Assembly (NCBI RefSeq): GCF_910578445.1
Contig: NZ_CAJTQC010000014.1
Coordinates: forward strand, 1-64,000
DNA: 64,000 bases
DNA from: an uncultured Duncaniella sp.
GTDB taxonomy: Bacteria; Bacteroidota; Bacteroidia; Bacteroidales; Muribaculaceae
Direction of reading: 5' to 3'
Below, in pieces: positions 44,629 to 52,496 of the stretch. A program made the position numbers and the translations under genes. The notes under the pieces are model-generated. The model had not been told where the DNA came from. It saw nothing but the letters and a program-made list of their open reading frames with translations, and did no database searches. Numbering within the stretch: position 1 is the first letter of the stretch; every line of letters begins with the position of its first letter.

Positions 44629-45336
44629 ATGGAAGAACGTTTGCGCATACTACTTTGCGAGGACGACGAGAACCTCGGCATGCTCCTTAGAGAATATCTT
44701 CAGGCCAAAGGGTTCAACGCCGATCTGTTCGCAGACGGGGAAAGCGGCTACAAAGCATTCCTCAAGGGGAAATATGACCTCTGCGTCCTTGACGTGATGA
44801 TGCCCAAAAAAGACGGTTTCGCACTCGCTCAGGAAATAAGAACCGTAAACTCTGAAGTACCCATCATTTTCCTCACTGCAAAGTCAATCAAGGAAGACAT
44901 CCTCGAAGGATTCAAGATCGGTGCTGACGACTATATCACCAAACCGTTCTCGATGGAGGAACTCGTGTTCCGTATCGAAGCCATCCTCCGCCGTGTCAAA
45001 GGGAAGAAAGGTAAAGAAATCACCATGTACAAGATCGGTAAGTTCACTTTCGACACCCAGAAACAGGTGCTCCTCATCGACGACAAAGTGACCAAGCTCA
45101 CCACCAAGGAATCGGAACTCCTGAGCCTACTCTGCGCCCATGTCAACGAGATTCTCGAACGCAACTTCGCGCTCAAGACAATCTGGATTGACGACAACTA
45201 TTTCAATGCCCGTTCAATGGACGTCTACATCACCAAACTCCGCAAGCACCTCAAAGATGACCCGTCCATCGAAATCATCAACATCCACGGCAAGGGCTAC
45301 AAGCTGATTGCTCCTGAACTCGAATCGTCAAACTAA
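44629..45336 (+). CDS. rprY: OmpR-family response regulator, RprY-like
   Basis: Protein of 235 residues. The receiver has acidic Glu11/Asp12/Asp13, phospho-acceptor Asp55 in CVLDVMMPKKDG, the switch Thr in FLTAK and Lys in TKPFSMEEL. The C-terminal winged helix domain (about 135-230) includes LTTKESELLSLLCAHVNEILER and MDVYITKLRKHLKDDPSIEIINIHGKGYKL. The sequence is very close to RprY of Bacteroides. It forms an operon with rprX, ended by a strong terminator at 45390-45424. Confidence 0.9.
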   Translation: MEERLRILLCEDDENLGMLLREYLQAKGFNADLFADGESGYKAFLKGKYDLCVLDVMMPKKDGFALAQEIRTVNSEVPIIFLTAKSIKEDILEGFKIGADDYITKPFSMEELVFRIEAILRRVKGKKGKEITMYKIGKFTFDTQKQVLLIDDKVTKLTTKESELLSLLCAHVNEILERNFALKTIWIDDNYFNARSMDVYITKLRKHLKDDPSIEIINIHGKGYKLIAPELESSN

Positions 45337-45389
45337 TCAATTTCTATTGATTGTGTCAGGGCGATAGCAGCCCTGAACAATGTCATTTA

Positions 45390-45424
45390 CCGGCCCGGTG
45401 CACCACATCAACGCACCGGGCCGG
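45390..45424 (+). terminator. Terminator after rprY
   Basis: Perfect 12-base GC-rich arms (45390-45401 and 45413-45424); only a weak T-rich tail follows. Confidence 0.65.
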
Positions 45425-45456
45425 ATAATTTAACCAGCTACCACACACATCACACA

Positions 45457-46500
45457 ATGTCTATGAAACTACACTCTCTGCGCACAGTTCTGAGCCTTTT
45501 GCTGCTGAGCATAACACTGCAGGCGTTTCCCGGAACATCCGACGGATGGAAACCGGACATCCTTGGCGACGGCTACGAAATGCGACAGGTCAATCATCCG
45601 GCCGACTATACAGGCGAGGCTGTCTCTACAATAATCCGCAAACTTTGTCCCGACGTATCGATTGACAGCACGCGCACACATCGCGGAGTGCTCTATGTCC
45701 ACGGATTTAACGATTATTTTTTTCAGGCCGAAATGGGCAACCGTTTCGTCAATCACGGCTATGACTTCTATGCAGTCGATCTCAGGCGCTACGGACGCTC
45801 AATCACCAACGGTCAACGGAATTTTGATGTCCGCGACCTCAGCGATTATTTCCCCGACATAGATTCGGCACTCGTCTCAATGAGCCGTAACGGTCTTTCT
45901 GAAATCATACTCATCGGACACTCAACAGGAGGATTAATTTCAGCATATTTTGAAAGCCGCTGCCATCCAAAGGATATCAAAGCGCTCATTCTCAACAGTC
46001 CTTTCCTTGACTGGAATCTCGGATGGAAAGAAAAAATGATACCTGCCGTATGCCTGCTCGGTAAATTATTCCTCGATTTTAAAATCAGTCAGGGAAAATC
46101 GACAGCCTATGCCGAAAGTCTGCTCAAAGAGCATCATGGTGAATGGAACTATCGCACAGACTGGAAATTCACCCAGTCGCCACCCGTAACCGCCGGATGG
46201 GTGCGAGCAATCACCAAAGCCCAGAAAGGTCTTCGCAACGGCAAAGCCGACATCCGGATTCCTATCCTGCTACTCTACTCGTCAAGAAGTGTCAATGGCG
46301 CGGAATGGACTCCCGAACACAACCGTGCAGACGGTGTGCTCGATGTAAACGACATCAAAAAATACGGCCGACAACTCGGGCCTGATGTCACATGTGCGCG
46401 CGTCGATGGAGGACTCCACGACCTCGTCCTTTCAGCACCCGAAGTGAGAGAACCGCTATACCGCTACATTTTCAACTGGCTCGCCCGAAACGGGTTGTAA
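45457..46500 (+). CDS. Exported alpha/beta hydrolase, serine aminopeptidase S33-like
   Basis: Protein of 347 residues with a signal peptide at about 1-25. The alpha/beta hydrolase fold is marked by the HGF oxyanion motif (VHGFNDYFF), nucleophile Ser156 in GHSTGG, and a C-terminal catalytic His in GGLHDLVLSAP. The family (Hydrolase_4, monoacylglycerol lipase or S33-like) includes lipases and esterases. The substrate is unknown, and its site is periplasmic or outer envelope. The ATG at 45457 is chosen; an ATG two codons later is equally possible. It is a single gene with a terminator just before tmRNA. Confidence 0.8.
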   Translation: MSMKLHSLRTVLSLLLLSITLQAFPGTSDGWKPDILGDGYEMRQVNHPADYTGEAVSTIIRKLCPDVSIDSTRTHRGVLYVHGFNDYFFQAEMGNRFVNHGYDFYAVDLRRYGRSITNGQRNFDVRDLSDYFPDIDSALVSMSRNGLSEIILIGHSTGGLISAYFESRCHPKDIKALILNSPFLDWNLGWKEKMIPAVCLLGKLFLDFKISQGKSTAYAESLLKEHHGEWNYRTDWKFTQSPPVTAGWVRAITKAQKGLRNGKADIRIPILLLYSSRSVNGAEWTPEHNRADGVLDVNDIKKYGRQLGPDVTCARVDGGLHDLVLSAPEVREPLYRYIFNWLARNGL

Positions 46501-46516
46501 CCTGTTTCGGAGGTTC

Positions 46517-46550
46517 AAGAGTTAATTATAGTTAATAATTCACTCTTTTA
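46517..46550 (+). terminator. Terminator after the hydrolase gene
   Basis: AAGAGTTAATTAT (46517-46529) pairs with ATAATTCACTCTT (46535-46547) with one mismatch, then TTTATTTT. Confidence 0.6.
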
Positions 46551-46551
46551 T

Positions 46552-46582
46552 TTTGAAGACATAATTATAATCAGTAATTTTG
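46552..46582 (+). promoter_or_regulatory. Promoter of ssrA
   Basis: TTTG (46552-46555), 19-base spacer, TAATTTTG (46575-46582). A full consensus match about 30 bases before the mature 5' end, consistent with a short processed leader. Confidence 0.7.
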
Positions 46583-46611
46583 CAAACTATTACACACCAA
46601 TCCAAATTTAC

Positions 46612-47007
46612 GGGGCTGACCGGTATTGACAGCGTGTAGAGGTGGTGAGTAAGCATGCAGAGCAATGATGGCTACGCTCTTAAATCAGGGACATCAAAAT
46701 TTCAAATGGCGAAAACAACTACGCTCTCGCTGCTTAATCGAAGTACAGTAGATTAACTTTATTTCCGCAACAGTTGCGGAAACGAGACATCACCCGATTG
46801 TCCTTTTTCCGAGACGGATCGAACAGGTGGTGCAGGTAAATCGGAAATATGGCGATGAAAGCCTCGCGACTCGCCGAGACACTTAGAGGATAAGGTAGAG
46901 ATTGGTGGTTTCTTGCCTGTCTCCACTCGAAAACCAAGTAGAAACTAAGCATGTAGAAAGCTCATTAGTTCCACGTTTGGACGAGGGTTCAAATCCCTCC
47001 AGTTCCA
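46612..47007 (+). ncRNA. ssrA: Transfer-messenger RNA
   Basis: The 5' end GGGGCTGACCGGTATTGACA pairs through its first seven bases with CAGTTCC (47000-47006) to form the acceptor stem, with A47007 as the discriminator and no encoded CCA. The T arm is GAGGGTTCAAATCCCTC. The tag frame begins GGC GAA (46708) and reads G-E-N-N-Y-A-L-A-A, stop at 46735-46737. It rescues stalled ribosomes and marks their products for proteolysis. Its 3' end appears to serve as the attachment site of a mobile element that follows. Confidence 0.95.
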
Positions 47008-47043
47008 CTTGCTACTACGGACACTCAGTAGATTAAATCAGAC

Positions 47044-47078
47044 AAACCGCAGACTATCAATTAGTTCTGCGGTTTTTT
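47044..47078 (+). terminator. Terminator just after ssrA
   Basis: AAACCGCAGA (47044-47053) pairs with TCTGCGGTTT (47066-47075) followed by TTT. It lies past the tmRNA end, so it may belong to the element or to the original chromosome. Confidence 0.75.
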
Positions 47079-47142
47079 CGTGTCTAATCCTTTCGATTCA
47101 GGACCGAAATCAGACCAAGAAAAGACCGTTACAGACATAGTT

Positions 47143-47200
47143 TCGTTACTAACTCGTTACTAAAATTTTGGAAAATGAAATAGTAACGATTTAGTAACGA
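47143..47200 (+). repeat. Four phased copies of TCGTTACTAA, two per orientation
   Basis: Forward copies at 47143-47152 and 47154-47163 are spaced 11 bases apart. Reverse copies at 47180-47189 (one mismatch) and 47191-47200 are also 11 bases apart. The placement between the attachment site and the recombinase gene suggests arm-type or excisionase binding sites. Confidence 0.7.
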
Positions 47201-47205
47201 TTACC

Positions 47206-47516
47206 ACGATAAGATTTTAATATACACATAGTTACAAAGACGCAACTTAGTCGTAAGTCGGAAAATATCGGACATCAAACAGGTCTAATCCAACACTAAA
47301 TCCGACTATAACTGCTACTATTTCAATCGAGTATTGCTGCCACCTATCAGACAAGATTGGCTTGTGTTAATAAATATCGTTGTGAATCAACGAATTATCT
47401 TGTCCGATATACGTCTTTTTGTTTCTGAAAAGCGACCAATCCCACTAATTGTTTAACTCGTTTTCATATCGAAGCCGGTCAAACGGCAAAGATTGATAAC
47501 ACAACTCTTAGAAAGG
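47206..47516. other. Recombinase upstream region with nested inverted repeat
   Basis: No gene seen. GACAAGAT (47350-47357) is the complement of ATCTTGTC (47397-47404), and between them TCGTTG (47377-47382) pairs with CAACGA (47388-47393). A DNA-binding site or RNA leader is possible. No promoter of the usual type was found. Confidence 0.4.
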
Positions 47517-48737
47517 ATGAAAAAGAACACATTCAAAGTCTTGTTCTACATCCGTGGTAATCAAATCAACAAGGAGGGAAAGGCTCCCATCATGATACGA
47601 ATTACCATTGACGGAGAGGTAGAGCAGCTCAACTCGAAGCTCACCATCGAGCCTCAGCTATGGGATGTCGCAGCATCCAAAGCAAAGGGTCGGTCAGCCA
47701 AAATACTTGAACTTAACAGTCGCCTGAATGACATTCAAGTGATAATGAAAGATCACTACTATGATATTCAGCGTCGTCATGGCTATGTTACCGCAGAGAT
47801 GGTGAAAAACGCCTATATGGGTATTACAGCCCGCGAAGAATCATTGCTGAAACTTTACGAACAGCATCTTGAAGACACCAAAAAACTTGTGGGATTAAGC
47901 AAGGCGGATCCCACCTATCAGAAATACGAGCGTATGTACCGCCGTGTGGTGGAGTTCATGAAGATGAAATACAACATCACGGATATTCCGCTCCGTGAAA
48001 TAAAACTATCCTTCATCACCGATCTGGAATTTTTCCTGCGCACGGAATACAAGTACAGCCAAAACACTACCTACAAGTGTATGAAATTCTTCAAGCAGGT
48101 AATTAACAAAGCTATCCGCGCAGGACTGATTTTTGTAGATCCGTTCAACGGCTACAAAATCTCAACAGAGCGTGTTGACCGAGGTTTTCTCACCGAAGAT
48201 GAACTTGAGAAAATGATGTCAAAGAATTTCGCTTCCGCACGGCTCAATCAGGTACGCGACATTTTCATCTTCGCCTGCTTCACCGGATTGGCATATATCG
48301 ACCTCGCCCACCTTCGTGTTGACAACATTCAAAAGATGTTTGACGGTCGCTGGTGGATTGTGACCCACCGACAAAAGACCAATACAAAGGTAATGGTGCC
48401 ACTGCTGCCGCCTGCGATGAAGATACTCAAAAAGTATGAGGGAGAGTTTACCGATGGGAAACTGCTACCTATCATCACTAACCAGAAGCTCAACTGCTAT
48501 CTGAAGGAGATTGCCGATATATGCGGCATCAACAAGAACATAACTTTCCATCTGGCGAGGCACACATTCGCAACGACCATGACACTCGGGAAGGGTGTGC
48601 CAATCGAATCTGTGTCGAAGATGCTGGGCCATACCAACATTCAGACGACACAAATCTACGCCAGAATCACAAACGACAAAATCAGTAAGGATATGGAGAT
48701 TTTATCTCACAATCTCGGAGTTTTAGATTTTAATTGA
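47517..48737 (+). CDS. Tyrosine recombinase/integrase, Bacteroides type
   Basis: Protein of 406 residues from the ATG at 47517, preceded by GAAAGG; a TTG 24 bases upstream is in frame but less likely. It has the N-terminal Arm-DNA-binding domain of Bacteroides integrases (FKVLFYIRGNQINKEGKAPIMIRITIDGE), a SAM-like core-binding domain at about 100-200 and the catalytic domain at about 215-395. Catalytic residues are His345 and Arg348 in HLARH, His372 in LGHTNIQTT and Tyr381 in QIYARI. The first catalytic arginine position reads CFTGLAY, with Ala in place of Arg, as in several Bacteroides element recombinases. It probably inserts and excises this element at ssrA. Confidence 0.9.
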   Translation: MKKNTFKVLFYIRGNQINKEGKAPIMIRITIDGEVEQLNSKLTIEPQLWDVAASKAKGRSAKILELNSRLNDIQVIMKDHYYDIQRRHGYVTAEMVKNAYMGITAREESLLKLYEQHLEDTKKLVGLSKADPTYQKYERMYRRVVEFMKMKYNITDIPLREIKLSFITDLEFFLRTEYKYSQNTTYKCMKFFKQVINKAIRAGLIFVDPFNGYKISTERVDRGFLTEDELEKMMSKNFASARLNQVRDIFIFACFTGLAYIDLAHLRVDNIQKMFDGRWWIVTHRQKTNTKVMVPLLPPAMKILKKYEGEFTDGKLLPIITNQKLNCYLKEIADICGINKNITFHLARHTFATTMTLGKGVPIESVSKMLGHTNIQTTQIYARITNDKISKDMEILSHNLGVLDFN

Positions 48738-48756
48738 TATACAGGCTAACTATCTG

Positions 48757-48803
48757 ACAAAGTGCTGGCTATATATCAATGGCCGGCACTTTGTGTCTTT
48801 TTG
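48757..48803 (+). terminator. Terminator after the recombinase gene
   Basis: ACAAAGTGCTGGC (48757-48769) pairs with GCCGGCACTTTGT (48782-48794) with one wobble, followed by GTCTTTTTG. Confidence 0.85.
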
Positions 48804-48828
48804 AAAATGTTAACGCAGGTTAAAGTCG

Positions 48829-48845
48829 TGGAATATTCCATGGAA
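48829..48845. promoter_or_regulatory. Overlapping palindromes upstream of the HTH pair
   Basis: TGGAATATTCCA (48829-48840) and TTCCATGGAA (48836-48845) are perfect and overlap. They lie about 60 bases before the first HTH gene and may be an operator (inference). Confidence 0.4.
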
Positions 48846-48905
48846 CGTCCCGAATGAGCCTTTGCGCGATTGCCGAACTTTGCAAGCGTAACACTAAATC
48901 CAAAA

Positions 48906-49271
48906 ATGATTATGGAAATAACTCTTGAAACGCTTCACGATAATCAAGAAGCTCTCCGGGAACTTGTTTCTTCGGTTCTCACCCTTCTTAATAAAGAGAA
49001 AGGGAAAACAGGTCGGCAGAAAGAAGAAAAGGACAATCAGCCGACCATGCCACCAATCCCCAATTCGGTAGCGGCAGCATTGCTCCGGATTTCAACGCGC
49101 CAATTACAGCGCATAAGAAAGCAGTACAATCTGAAATGGCTCAAACGCGGACGCGAGGTGCTGTACTTTCTTGGCCCACTTATCGAAGCCATCAACGTGT
49201 ATCATCTTCCGTGGGATCCTGACGTGTTTGATAAAATCCGAACAAACTACAAAAACCGTCCGCGCTTATGA
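48906..49271 (+). CDS. Small helix-turn-helix protein of mobile elements
   Basis: Protein of 121 residues from the ATG at 48906 (an ATG two codons later at 48912 is an alternative; an upstream TTG at 48870 is unlikely). The N-terminal third is helical and charged (LETLHDNQEALRELVSSVLTLL), with a Lys-rich linker. The second half has a MerR/excisionase-like helix-turn-helix (SVAAALLRISTRQLQRIRKQYNLKWLKRGREVLYFLGPLIEAI). Such pairs of small HTH proteins lie beside integrases in Bacteroides elements and often control excision. The stop overlaps the start of the next gene, so the two are translationally coupled. Confidence 0.7.
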   Translation: MIMEITLETLHDNQEALRELVSSVLTLLNKEKGKTGRQKEEKDNQPTMPPIPNSVAAALLRISTRQLQRIRKQYNLKWLKRGREVLYFLGPLIEAINVYHLPWDPDVFDKIRTNYKNRPRL

Positions 49272-49561
49272 ATGCCTACGAACTGAAACAGGTGTCGGCG
49301 ATGATAAAGAGCCTTGAAAACACCTTTATGGAGCGTCTTCGCCAAATGGAACGGTCATATCTTGATGCTCTGAAAGGCTTCGGCATCATTGACGATGAGA
49401 AGATGTGGACTGAAAAGCAGGTTTGCGAAAAGTACAGCATCGACCGCAAGACGATGTATAATTACCGCAAAATGGAACTGATTCCATTCACCCGTAAGGG
49501 AGAGCGCGGCAAAATCTATTATCTGCCCGCAGATGTAAGGGCTTTCTTTGCTGACCTGTAA
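49268..49561 (+). CDS. Excisionase-like helix-turn-helix protein
   Basis: Protein of 97 residues whose ATG overlaps the stop of the previous gene (ATGA). After a helical N-terminus with an amphipathic segment (MIKSLENTFMERLRQMERSYLDAL), the winged HTH part reads WTEKQVCEKYSIDRKTMYNYRKMELIPFTRKGERGKIYYLPADVRAFF, the usual shape of MerR-like excisionase/DNA-binding proteins. The likely role is to control recombination direction or early gene expression, together with the 121-residue partner. Assignment rests on fold-like pattern only. Confidence 0.7.
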   Translation: MNAYELKQVSAMIKSLENTFMERLRQMERSYLDALKGFGIIDDEKMWTEKQVCEKYSIDRKTMYNYRKMELIPFTRKGERGKIYYLPADVRAFFADL

Positions 49562-49650
49562 CCCGCATAAAATAAGCACACAACACACATACACCAAAAT
49601 AACCGCACCGCCTGTCGGTGCAAAGTCAAACAACAAAATTCTTTATTTCT

Positions 49651-51075
49651 ATGGAACAAGACCAGACCCAAGAAAAAGATCAGGTGCTGATTGCCCGTGA
49701 CAACGAAAGCGGGAAAATCGGTGCAGTGACCGGCATGAACGATGACGGCACACCCAAGATGTCCGATGTAAAATCGGCCAAGCTCTCCGACCTTGTGAAA
49801 TTCAACATCCGGCAGAATCCGCTGGAAGCCTTCATGTCGAATTTCCTGCGTCAATGCAAGAATCCCTCGATGTTCAGCTTTTTCAAAGTTGACGCCGACA
49901 ACTACGAAAAAGAGGCGCCGGTAATGGGCGAAATGCTCAAAGACCCCGAAACGCACAAGTCGATGCTTGAAGACCGCGAGGTAAAACCGTCCGATGAAAT
50001 CAGCGAAACCCAGAAGAACAAGCCCGTTGACGAAAGCAAGATTGACTGGGCGGAGCTGAAAGAACGCTGGGGCGTTGACAAAGAACAGCTTGAAAAGTCG
50101 GGCGACCTGCGCGAAATGCTGTTCAACCGCAAATCAGCGCTTGTCACCATCACCACCGATGTGGGCGGCAAGGTTCAGCAGGTGGACGCACGCCTGTCGT
50201 TCCAGACCGATGAGCAGGGCAAAGTGAACCTCGTGCCCCATCTTATCCGCAAGTATCCCAATCTCAACGAGGAATACAACGGATACAAGTTCACCGACGA
50301 GGATAAGGAGAACCTGCGCACAACAGGCAACCTCGGAAAAGTCGTTGACCTTGTGGACAAATCCACCGGAGAGGTTATCCCGTCCTATGTCAGCATCGAC
50401 CGCTACACCCATGAAATGTATCATTTTCCTGCCGCTACGCTTGAAATCAATGATACCATCGGAAAAACGAAACTCTCCAATCAGGAGATAGAATTTCTGA
50501 AAACCGGAATGGCTATCCCCAACAAGGAGATTATCGGCAAGAACGGCAAGACCTACCATGCCACTCTCCAAGTGAGCGCAGAACGCCGCGGCGTGGAGTT
50601 TGTGCCCAAGCAGCGCACACAGAAGACCACGCAGAAAAATGAGAACAAGCAGGAGCAGAAAGCCGGTGATGGCGAAAAGACCGAAAAACGCTCCACATGG
50701 ATAACCAAAGACGGCGGCATAAAGCGGCTGAAACAGTGGAACAAGATTCCGCTTACCGAACAGCAGCAGAATGACTACGTTTCAGGCAATGTCGCCAAGC
50801 TCGACCAGATGGTTGACGACAAGGGAAAGCCCTGCACCGTGTATCTCTATTTCAACAAAGAGAAACAGCGACCCGAAACATCGCTTGACGATCCCCGCCT
50901 CGCAACCAAAATCACACCGTCAAACGAAAGCAAGACACAGCTTGCGGTCAACAACGACGGTAAGACGCAGGAAGCGACAAAAGGCGTGAAAGAACCGCTC
51001 GACAAGGGTCAGACAGAACCCAAGAACGATGAGCAACAGAAACAGCAGCGTAAGCCTAAAGGCCCGAAACTGTAA
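49651..51075 (+). CDS. DUF4099/DUF3945 domain protein of Bacteroides conjugative elements
   Basis: Protein of 474 residues from the ATG at 49651; an upstream in-frame start would add 11 residues through a small GCACCG/CGGTGC hairpin. It has the DUF4099-like region at about 120-190 (IDWAELKERWGVDKEQLEKSGDLREMLF) and DUF3945-like repeats at about 220-330 (FTDEDKENLRTTGNLGKVVDL ... LSNQEIEFLKTGMAIPNKEI) and 355-420 (KRLKQWNKIPLTEQQQNDYVSGNVAKL). The C-terminal 60 residues are hydrophilic and Lys/Gln-rich. These proteins recur in conjugative elements of the phylum, always near DUF1896 and methylase/helicase genes, and their function is unknown. The protein is soluble with no signal peptide. Confidence 0.8.
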   Translation: MEQDQTQEKDQVLIARDNESGKIGAVTGMNDDGTPKMSDVKSAKLSDLVKFNIRQNPLEAFMSNFLRQCKNPSMFSFFKVDADNYEKEAPVMGEMLKDPETHKSMLEDREVKPSDEISETQKNKPVDESKIDWAELKERWGVDKEQLEKSGDLREMLFNRKSALVTITTDVGGKVQQVDARLSFQTDEQGKVNLVPHLIRKYPNLNEEYNGYKFTDEDKENLRTTGNLGKVVDLVDKSTGEVIPSYVSIDRYTHEMYHFPAATLEINDTIGKTKLSNQEIEFLKTGMAIPNKEIIGKNGKTYHATLQVSAERRGVEFVPKQRTQKTTQKNENKQEQKAGDGEKTEKRSTWITKDGGIKRLKQWNKIPLTEQQQNDYVSGNVAKLDQMVDDKGKPCTVYLYFNKEKQRPETSLDDPRLATKITPSNESKTQLAVNNDGKTQEATKGVKEPLDKGQTEPKNDEQQKQQRKPKGPKL

Positions 51076-51183
51076 CGCCACAACACACCACTGAATCCAC
51101 GTTGAAACAGACTGCGGTTTTCTGAACCGTATCCCTCCCAGTAAAGACGCAAGGAGGTCCGGAACTCCCTGCGCCTTACCTCA

Positions 51184-51200
51184 CCACTGAATCCATCCAA
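51184..51200 (+). repeat. Leader motif CCACTGAATCCATCCAA (copy before the topoisomerase-like gene)
   Basis: A near-identical copy, CCACTAAATCCATCCAA, lies at 52477-52493 before the DUF1896 gene, and a shorter copy, CCACTGAATCCAC, at 51088-51100. Each full copy ends within about 35 bases of a start codon, suggesting a shared 5' leader element. Confidence 0.5.
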
Positions 51201-51234
51201 GAATTACAAACCACCAAATTCATGTCAAACAAAT

Positions 51235-52302
51235 ATGAAAACTGAAAAGATAATCACCATAGTCGCCGACAGCCATCTTATGGCAGACAACATCGCAAGA
51301 GCAATCGGCGCAACACCAGCAGGAGAATACCACTATGCAAAGGAAGGCTATGCCGTCACATGGACAAACGGCAGCATCGTCGAGGCAAGCTACAATCCCA
51401 AGCAGCCCTTTATCCTCTCCGACAGCATGACACCCCAACAGGTGTACGCCCACAATTTCGATTTCGCCGTGCGCGACTACGACAAGGTTGTGGGTTACGA
51501 CAAGAAAGCGGAAGACCTCGCCCGGCTCGACGCTATAAAGGTGCTGTTCAAAAACAGCAGCCTTGTAATCAACGCCACTATGCCGACGCCTTACTGCGAC
51601 CTCGTTTTCTGGAACCTCTACTGGTATCTCGCCGTGCCGGTCAAGACCTGCCGTGTGTGGCTCCCGGTGCTGACAAACCGCGCCATCCGTGGGGCAATCT
51701 ACAATCCTCGCATCGACGATGAACGCTACAAGCAATATATCAGCAAAGTCATCTACGACAAATTCCTTGAAGAAGATGAAATTTGGCGTGAAGCCGAGGC
51801 CGAGGAACAGGCACAACTGGCTCTCAAAGCGGCCGAAGGCAAGGAGGACGGCGAAGAAAAGCCGGTAATCTATAGCGGTCAGGAGGTCAAGTTGGTCGAT
51901 TACCCTGTGTTACCCAGCTTTCTCTCGCTACTCGTCACCGCATCCGCCGAGTTCGGTTATAACCACGACGAAACAGCCGATGCCGTGCTGCGCCTCTACC
52001 TGAAGAAACTGATTTCGTTCCCGTCCGATATTCAGAGCGGCGTACCTTACAGCGTATGGCGCAACATGAAGCGCAATATGCGTATGCTCCGCTACAACTC
52101 ACGCTGGGGCGAACAGGCGAAAGCCCTCAAAAAGCTCAGCCGACGCTGCGTAATCAAAGGTGTGCCCGAGGGTGCGTATGAAACATACGGCATAGTGACC
52201 ACCGGGCTGCACCCCACCGACCTCACAGGAATAGAGCGTATAATCTACGACCATATTGTGAAACAGGTCATCGACGCCTTTACCCCATTCGAGGGTGAAT
52301 GA
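51235..52302 (+). CDS. Short topoisomerase-III-like protein, probably catalytically inactive
   Basis: Protein of 355 residues, about half the length of TopB. Residues 1-50 resemble the Toprim start of topoisomerase III (GYAVTWTNGSIVEAS), residues 110-160 the segment containing VATDAGREGE and the following SSLTPEAIR, here VINATMPTPYCDLVFWNLYWYL and LPVLTNRAIRGAIYN. Residues 230-345 match the later part including the catalytic region. There LISYPRTDSR reads LISFPSDIQSG, so the nucleophile tyrosine is Phe262 and the Toprim acidic residues are missing. In Bacteroides elements a full-length topB usually lies here, so this looks like a reduced homologue kept for DNA binding (inference). It is followed by DUF1896. 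Confidence 0.65.
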   Translation: MKTEKIITIVADSHLMADNIARAIGATPAGEYHYAKEGYAVTWTNGSIVEASYNPKQPFILSDSMTPQQVYAHNFDFAVRDYDKVVGYDKKAEDLARLDAIKVLFKNSSLVINATMPTPYCDLVFWNLYWYLAVPVKTCRVWLPVLTNRAIRGAIYNPRIDDERYKQYISKVIYDKFLEEDEIWREAEAEEQAQLALKAAEGKEDGEEKPVIYSGQEVKLVDYPVLPSFLSLLVTASAEFGYNHDETADAVLRLYLKKLISFPSDIQSGVPYSVWRNMKRNMRMLRYNSRWGEQAKALKKLSRRCVIKGVPEGAYETYGIVTTGLHPTDLTGIERIIYDHIVKQVIDAFTPFEGE

Positions 52303-52399
52303 CAGGAAAAAGCCGGATACCGATACCTCCCGTTTGCGAAAAAATTCGTAACTTCGCCACTGATTCATCGTCATAAATTGTTTTCAAATCATTTTTGAC

Positions 52400-52489
52400 A
52401 TGGATTTAGTGGTCGGACATCGGGAGGGATCCCGGTGTCCTTTTTCTTGTCTATTCCGAAAAACACCATTACAGACCCACTAAATCCAT
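52400..52489 (+). promoter_or_regulatory. Long inverted repeat enclosing a terminator hairpin, upstream of DUF1896
   Basis: ATGGATTTAGTGG (52400-52412) is the exact complement of CCACTAAATCCAT (52477-52489). Nested inside is a terminator-like hairpin with arms 52415-52425 and 52430-52440. The geometry suggests a switchable leader for the downstream operon. Confidence 0.5.
52415..52445 (+). terminator. Internal terminator/attenuator hairpin
   Basis: GGACATCGGGA pairs with TCCCGGTGTCC with one wobble around GGGA, followed by TTTTT. It could end the upstream unit or attenuate the downstream one. Confidence 0.7.
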
Positions 52490-52496
52490 CCAAATT

